Source: Magnaporthiopsis rhizophila
Taxonomy: Eukaryota; Ascomycota; Sordariomycetes; Magnaporthales; Magnaporthaceae
Direction of reading: 5' to 3'
DNA: 64,000 nt
NCBI GenBank assembly: GCA_003049465.1
Contig: PYSS01000116.1
Coordinates: 1 to 64,000, forward strand
Made by a program: the position numbers and the translations under genes. Under the pieces are notes generated by a model. That model saw nothing but the letters and a program-made list of their open reading frames with translations, was not told the DNA's origin and made no database searches. Below are positions 57,918 through 64,000 of the stretch, one piece after another (within the stretch, counting starts at the first letter, position 1; every line of letters begins with the position of its first letter).

Positions 57918-60611
57918 ATGACCAACCCGTACCAGCGCGGCGGCTCGGGCTCGGGCTCGGGCTCCGCCTCCTTCCTCCCAGACACCTCGTTACACTTCGG
58001 CCCCCGCCGGTCCTCGTACGCGACCGTGGCCACCACGGGCCCCATCCCCCGCCTCAGCGGCTTCGCACATCTCCTCAACCCCGTCGGCGCCAGCGACAGC
58101 TACGATCCCCCAGACTACCCGCCTTCCTCGAGGGCCGACATGGACGGGCCGTCATCGTCGAGGAACGGCGCCGGAGGCCCGGGCGCCGCAGCTGGCGGAG
58201 ACCACGGCATGCCGCAGAACGGCACAGGGACCCCGGCGGTCAGGTACTGGCAGCTGAGGAATCCGCAGCTGCAAGCCCAGTCGAGAGCCTTTGAGCCCTT
58301 CTACCGCCACTCGCTCTACGACGGCTTCGGGCCCCAGGCGCAGGCGACCGCCGCCCGTCACTTCACACCCTCGTACCTCAAAGGCTCGACATACGCACAG
58401 AGGCTGGAGGAGTCGCACCGGGCCAAGCTCGCCGCGCTCAAGGAGGCCGCCGGAGCTATGCAGAGCCAGACCCCCGGGGCGGGTGGCGGTCCCGGCGGCC
58501 TAGGGGGCATCGGTGCCGGACCCCACCACAGCAGCCACCACCACCACCACCACCACGCTGCCCAACATGGGATGGCCGGCGTTTCGGGCGGGAGCAGCGG
58601 CGGGGCTGGTATCAGCGCGGCAAAGCTCGCTGCGGCATCGCATCGAGGCGTCGCCTTTGATGTGAGCGAGAAGCTACCAGGCGCTCTTGAAGGAAGCGCC
58701 CCGGTCACGCCGCTGCCCACCAAGTGGAACAAGGACGACAAGTTTGGTGGACTGGAGGTCCTGGCCGATGGTCTCGAGGTCAAGCTCTCAGGGCCCAAGA
58801 GCTCAAGCGATAGAGAACGCGAACACGAAGCCTGCTCCATCCGGGCGGATCACTACATGCCACACGAATGTGGTATTTACTACTACGAGGTCACGATATT
58901 GGCATCCAAACGGGATGAGTAAGTCTGCCCACCGCTCCCGTTCTTCCTCTGACGGCAGGCAGTGGGCGTTAATAAGGCGCTGACACCGCCCACGCACTCT
59001 GCAGAACCACAATAGGCATCGGCTTTGCAACCAAGCATACTTCAATGGCCAGGGCACCCGGCTGGGAGCAAGAGTCGTGGGGCTACCACGGGGACGACGG
59101 GCGGAGCTTTGCTGCACAGAACGGCGGTAGAGATTACGGCCCCAAGTTCTCGATTGGTGATGTCATCGGGTGCGGCGTCAACTTCAAGACAGGTAGCGCC
59201 TTCTACACCAAGAACGGCCAGTTCATAGGTAAGGTCGCCAAATCTGTGTCCGAGCTATTTTACCTCGCTACCGGTACCTCCTGGACGATAGCTGCACTCA
59301 TCACGACGACCATGACTGACACCTTGAGACTCTTTTTTACCCCTGAGGATTTAGCCGTCGCCTTCCGCGACATCAAAGGAAAGCTCTACCCCTCGGTAGG
59401 GCTCAAGAAAAGCGGCGACCACATCCGGGCCAACTTTGGCCAGACGCCGTTCGTCTTTGCCATTGATGCCATGGTAGAGGTACGTTCCCGCAAGAAATAG
59501 CAGGACTTGGAGTGCTCCATATTGACCAGATCCTCGCGCCGCAGAAGGAGAGGAAACGCATACAAAGCGAAATTGACGCGACGAGGTGAGCCAGGCCCAA
59601 GTTACGGCGACGCTCGCTGCGTTATCTGCCCGCGCGAAGTGCTCAGCTCACTGACGCCCCCTGATTTTTTTTAGCACTACAAGTCTTGCACCCACGCTTG
59701 ATGAGACAGGACTCATCCAGCAGCTGGTTCTTCAGTTCTTGCAGCATGACGGCTACGTCGACACGGCGCGGGCTTTTGCCGAGGAGATACGGTCCCAGAA
59801 GCAGGCTCTCAGCCTGGACCCCGCAGAACAAGCCGAGGGGCTCAACATCACCGACGACCAGGACGCGAACAACAGGCAACGGATAAGAAGAGCTATTCTC
59901 GAGGGCGATATTGACCGCGCGCTATGGTATACCAACAAGCACTACCCGCAGGTTCTGGAGGCCAACGAGCCCGTCTACTTCCGTCTCAAGTGTCGCAAGT
60001 TCATCGAGATGATCCGCAAAGAGGCCGAGCTGAACCTCCTGGCAGAGAAACGGATCGGCGCCAGCAACGGGATCGAGGCACACGACATGGACCTCGACGA
60101 AGGGGGCGCCGCCGAATGGGGTGACCACATGGACACCGAAGACGGCTACAACAACAACGCCGCCTCTGCGACTTCGGATGGCAGGGATCTTCTGAACCTA
60201 GCCATAGTGTACGGTCAGACCCTGCAAGCCGAGTACAAAGACGACCCGAGGCGAGAGGTGAAGAAGACGCTAGAGGACATATTTGCCCTCGTGGCCTACA
60301 CCAACCCGCTCAAGGCCAAGGAGGTGGCGCACCTGCTCGACCGAAAAGGAAGAGCGGCCGTGGCCGAGGAGCTGAACTCGGCGATATTGTGTGAGTGCTT
60401 TTATCACTCGCTACTCTCTAACCTTGACAACAACCCTAACCAGTCCCTACTTTTGCAAACAGTATCGCTGGGCAAGTCGGAACGCGCAGCGCTCGAGAAT
60501 CTGTGGGCGCAGACCACTGTGCTTCTAGAGGAGCTTCGACAAGAGGGCGGGCCGGGCGCCTTTGTCACCATCCAGGGTGTGGTCGACCAGATTCCGAATC
60601 GCCAAATCTAA
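57918..60611 (+). CDS. gid1: GID/CTLH ubiquitin-ligase scaffold Gid1 (Vid30/RanBPM family, 751 aa)
   Basis: join(57918..58918, 59005..59228, 59355..59479, 59545..59585, 59675..60390, 60463..60611); all phases agree. The N-terminal ~270 residues are disordered with a poly-His run. SPRY domain (~275-450): KWNKDDKFGGLEVLADGLEV, MPHECGIYYYEVTILASKRD, TTIGIGFATKHTSMARAPGW, SWGYHGDDGR and GCGVNFKTGSAFYTKNG. LisH (~475-503): LIQQLVLQFLQHDGYVDTAR. CTLH (~524-573): IRRAILEGDIDRALWYTNKH then FRLKCRKFIEMIRK. The CRA region continues to the end with LAIVYGQTLQAEYKDDPR and NPLKAKEVAHLLDRKGRAAV. In yeast the complex ubiquitinates gluconeogenic enzymes when glucose returns. The ATG is at 57918. The last intron (72 bp) is in phase and stop-free, so its retention would add 24 residues. 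Confidence 0.92.
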
Positions 60612-60908
60612 TCCATCCCGGCATCCGCCCGACTCGAGAGAAAGTCTGGACCCATAAAACCTAGACTGCAGTGCTACCAGAGCTATGGGGCCGATTTTCT
60701 ACTGTTGATGCCCAGCGTTTGCCAATGCTTGGCACCTCATGTCCTTTTTTTTTTTTTTCTCCCTCTCTACGTTACAAAGAGTCACATTATCTCCTACTCA
60801 CTCTCAAATCCCTCGACTACACAAGGCCGGCGTTTTTGGGGAAATGGGCGTTTGGGTTGCTGCTCTGCTCCTTCTTTTCTCTGCTCATCCATCTCTTTCT
60901 GGCACCGC

Positions 60909-60958
60909 ACTTTCTTGTCCCCAGCGTTTCAGTCCGCTTCACCACCCACGTTACCGAA

Positions 60959-60995
<37 letters not shown>

Positions 60996-61046
60996 NACTT
61001 TCTTGTCCCCAGCGTTTCAGTCCGCTTCACCACCCACGTTACCGAA

Positions 61047-61080
<34 letters not shown>
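60909..61080. other. Duplicated flank around a single N (probable unmerged assembly overlap)
   Basis: The 54 bases 60909-60962 and 60997-61050 are identical by eye, and each is followed by a long T-tract (60963-60995 and 61051-61080). One N (60996) lies between them. The simplest reading is that two contig ends share the same sequence and were joined without merging. It falls in the 3' flank of the GID1 gene. Confidence 0.88.
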
Positions 61081-61082
<2 letters not shown>

Positions 61083-61754
61083 CGGCGAGAGACGGTACAG
61101 CCAGCATTCCGCTATTCCGCTTCCTTCTAGTCACAGCAAGAAACAAACGCCACGGCGGCCATATTGTTATCCACGGGTCTCGCGTTGATACGACACCCCT
61201 CTTACCTCTGTGTGGACATGGTGCGCTTTAATTGGGGCGAGATGGCAAGGGATTCGGGAGGAAGCGAAAGCTGTGGACTTTGGTGGTTCTCGTCGCCTGC
61301 ATTCTTAATTCTCCCTGTTTGCCGTGTTTTTCTTTTTTGATCCGCACCATTTTTCGTACTCGCAGATTTCTCCTTGTTACTTACTCCCTCTCCCTTCAAT
61401 CCCGTTCACCAAACAGACAACGAGTTGTCGGACCGCAACGGATGGATGGGAGGAAAAAGTCGTCCCTGACGGGCTACGACATAATGTTCCACCGGCGAGA
61501 CGAGTGCGGGTGCCGGCGCGAGTTGTCATTTAGGTTGTATGAAGTAGAATATTCCTGCCTGGGTATACATAGACTCAACCGCCTGGTTCTCGAGATGTTG
61601 AGATGTGACCCTGTCTGCCCGTGGGCTCGTGTTTGCTCTATATTGCCATGTATTGTATACAATGGGTGTAATAGGAGTCGCATTTATTGATATATTGTAC
61701 AATGACGGCGCCCAGTTCTGCATATACTGCTACAGAGGCCTTGGCCGCCCGATC
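61081..61754. other. Convergent 3' spacer
   Basis: Spacer between the convergent GID1 and Sam35-like genes, holding 3' UTR sequence only. No gene is seen. Confidence 0.5.
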
Positions 61755-62935
61755 CTAAACCTTCTCCCACTCGCCGGCAGCCCCGTCCTCGTCCCAGAGG
61801 CGGGCCAGCATGCGGTTTCGGTGCCGAACGAGGGCCGGGAAGGCCTCGACGGCCTCGCACAGCCGACGGTCTGCCCACTCGAGCCCGGAGCCGGGGAGCA
61901 GGAGGTGTGTGTAGGCGAAGACTGCGGCGTCGAACATGCCGGGGCCGGCGGCGCCAAAGAACCAACCGCCCGACTCTTCCGCCTCCTCTTCCGTTTGCAA
62001 CAGCAGCTGCGCAAGGCTGGCGAGGGCGTCGCTGGCGTCGGAGTACAGCTCGTCATCCGGTGGCGGATCGACGCCGTTGCGGGCCGAGGCGAGCTCGGCG
62101 GTGGCGGCGGCGCGCAGCTGGGCGCTCAGGGTGGAGCGCACGAGGGGGTGGCGGCTCGCGGGCTCGAGGTACAGGCGCGACACGAGCGGGGCGTTGGCCG
62201 GGCTGAGGTAGAGGGCGTGCAGCCAGGCGCGACGGATTGTGTGGTCCAGCAGCGCCGTGTAGGCCGGCTGGGACGACGGCGGGGTTTGTGTTTGTTGTGT
62301 TGGTGGTGTTGGTGGCGGTGGTGTCGTGCCGTGCGCGCGCGCGTATGCCTGCAGCTTGTGGACCGGGATGGGCGCGGGGTTCGGGAATGCGGATGTGGGA
62401 GCTGGTAGTTTGGAGGCAGCGGTGCCGGCACTAGGATTTGCCGTCGGGGGCGGCGGGCTTGCGACGACGGGCGGCAAGAGGAAGGGGAGTGCGCCGCTTG
62501 GTGAGGCGTGGTTCGTGGACGAGACGAGACGGAGGTCGACGCCAGCAATCCTCAGGAAGGTCTACGAGGGGGAGGGAGCTTTGTCAGCAGCCGAACAGGC
62601 AACCAACCGCATATATAGGCTGGTCGCCTGCCGCGTACCTGCCACTTTAGGCACGTGGGATTAAAGCTAGGGTGGCCCCTGGCGGCATCCTCGGGCGAGA
62701 TGAAGACGTGGAGGGTGGGTAGAGTCCTATCGGCGGGGAGCGGACACCGGGCCGGCAGGTCGTTGGGCGGGTAAGTGGCCAGGGGGAAGCGGTCGAATAG
62801 GCGCTGCAGCGGCGCGGGGATGCGGCCAGAGAGGAGCCAGAATCCGGCGGTGGGAGGCGAGGCCGACGACGAGGGGGGCGGCCTGGACGGCAACGCGGCT
62901 CGCGGCCGCGACGGCGCAGCCGGGGGAGCAGCCAT
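61755..62935 (-). CDS. sam35: Mitochondrial SAM complex subunit, metaxin-like (Sam35/Tob38 type, 367 aa)
   Basis: join(62639..62935, 61755..62561) on the minus strand. The 77-bp intron 62562-62638 (GTACGC..CGTAG) joins TCLKWQ to TFLRIAGVDLRLV. The SAM complex inserts beta-barrel proteins into the outer mitochondrial membrane. Recognisable segments are LQRLFDRFPLATYPPNDLPA, LHVFISPEDA, SFNPTCLKWQTFLRIAGVDL and SSTNHASPSGALPFLLP, the thioredoxin-like N-terminal part of the metaxin/Sam35/Sam37 family. A GST_C-like helical part follows (YTALLDHTIRRAWLHALYLS, PGMFDAAVFAYTHLLLPGSG). A Pro/Thr-rich insertion, PPPPTPPTQQTQTPP, sits between the two. The start ATG at 62935 was chosen over 62977 because of its stronger context and because the family starts close to it. 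Sam37 is the main alternative. Confidence 0.82.
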
Positions 62936-64000
62936 TGGACCGGTGAGCAGGGCACCTGCCGGGCCGGGGCAGGGCAATCACACCACCTGCAGGGACCGGT
63001 CAAGGATCCGGACGCATTCTGCGCGGGCTGGTGGGCGCAGTCGGGTCTTTTTCTTTTGGGTTGGTTGATCTCGGTTTTTTTTTACTCTTCTTTTTTTCCT
63101 TCCATGCCCAGCCTTTGACCCAGACCCATGCTCGTTGCCCCACCCAGCCCGTGATGCCCCACCGGCTTCCATGCCGGGAGGTTAGATCCATCAATCGGGA
63201 CACCGCAATGGACGCACGCACTTTCCATGGGCCCCGCCCCACTGGACAGACAGTGACAGGCAACGAAACTCTCAGTTGCACGCAGAGTGGGTTCAAAGGC
63301 AGCGAGTGCCGTGACGTGAAGAGGCCTAGAGGCTTCGCTCAATACAGGCTGTAGCCTAGGTACACTCTCGGACCGAGACCCAGACGACGTAAATTTAAAG
63401 AGTGGACCGGGAAGAGGGGAGTGAGTGTGTGGCTGGAGAGAGATAAAAGGCGGTCAGGCTGCAAACAGCCAGCATCTAGCCATTCTCATGCAGGTCCATC
63501 GCAAATCACACGTGAAGCCGGCCGAGCCTGCAATGCAGTAGCGCAATCGATCTTCTTCCTGTGTCGGGCACCACAATGTATCTACCTATCTATTTATTAC
63601 CTATGTGACTCCAGATAACACGCAAGCAGGGCGGGGGTCACACACATCTCTCGGCTTGGTTGGGCGGTACAAATGGATACCTTTTCAGGCGGGGGTTTTT
63701 AGTATGGCCAACCGACCCTCGGAAAAGTTCCGCCGAGGTACATTTGACCATGCCCCCACGAAAGGAAGCGGGTTGGCCCCGAAGCCGGGGTTTTCATGGA
63801 GGGCCTCGGGATCATGACGCTTCTGCTTTTTCCGTGCACAGACGGACGCCGCCCATGGAACGGGCTAGGAGGTAGGCAAAGGTAATTTATTCATGTTGGC
63901 TTATCCTAGGGGAAAGCCAAAAAAAGGCCAAGCAAGACAGACAGACGTCTAGAAGCGACATCATCCATCCCACGCCGGCCATGGCAAGCGAGCCTTAGCC
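62936..64000. other. Upstream region to the right edge
   Basis: Promoter side of the Sam35-like gene plus ~1 kb to the window edge. Short A/T tracts occur near 63075-63100 and TATA-like text near 63590. ORFs under 110 codons with no domain. No gene is supported. Confidence 0.45.

Overview
The window looks like nuclear DNA of a filamentous ascomycete (Pezizomycotina, most likely Sordariomycetes). Genes carry short GT..AG introns of about 50-125 bp with CTAAC/CTTAC-type branch sites. Coding regions are GC-rich, spacers are pyrimidine-rich, and the protein set is typical of mould genomes (Pom1-type DYRK kinase, GID1, SIN Cdc14, Ies4, Pex28/29-type peroxin, SAM complex metaxin). I cannot fix the genus from sequence alone. 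No tRNA, rRNA, CRISPR array or intact transposase gene was recognised. All identifications are by eye from motifs.

Layout. 0.6-4.6 kb: a geranylgeranyl diphosphate synthase converging on a dysferlin-domain peroxin. 7.9-12.2 kb: a 1376-residue Pom1-like DYRK kinase. 12.2-26.4 kb: a gene-poor stretch with a pure (CT)344 tract, a 16-bp higher-order GT array, several T-tracts containing N, and one convincing gene, an 85-residue Cys-rich protein at 20378. 26.4-37.1 kb: a more plastic block with a TPR/F-box/LRR protein, a partial second copy of that gene's 3' end split by a 245-bp inverted-repeat element (TA target duplication), gene fragments around a 13-N gap, and a head-to-head pair of broken genes (a coiled-coil protein and an Hsp70-like ATPase). 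37.9-44.3 kb: an ADIP/TINA-like coiled-coil protein and an indoleamine 2,3-dioxygenase. 47.1-50.0 kb: an unrecognised 320-residue protein and a Cys-rich single-pass membrane protein. 51.7-62.9 kb: conserved housekeeping genes (SIN Cdc14, INO80 subunit Ies4, GID1/RanBPM, Sam35/metaxin).

The genes do not form a single pathway. Core genes on both sides bracket an accessory-like segment at 26-37 kb that shows duplication, mobile DNA and pseudogenes. The best candidates for new biology are the divergent Hsp70-like/coiled-coil pair (decayed here), the 245-bp element, and the small Cys-rich gene alone in a 14-kb repeat-bearing spacer. Several N positions sit inside long A/T homopolymers, and one is flanked by an exact 54-bp duplication, so assembly error is a live explanation for some oddities.
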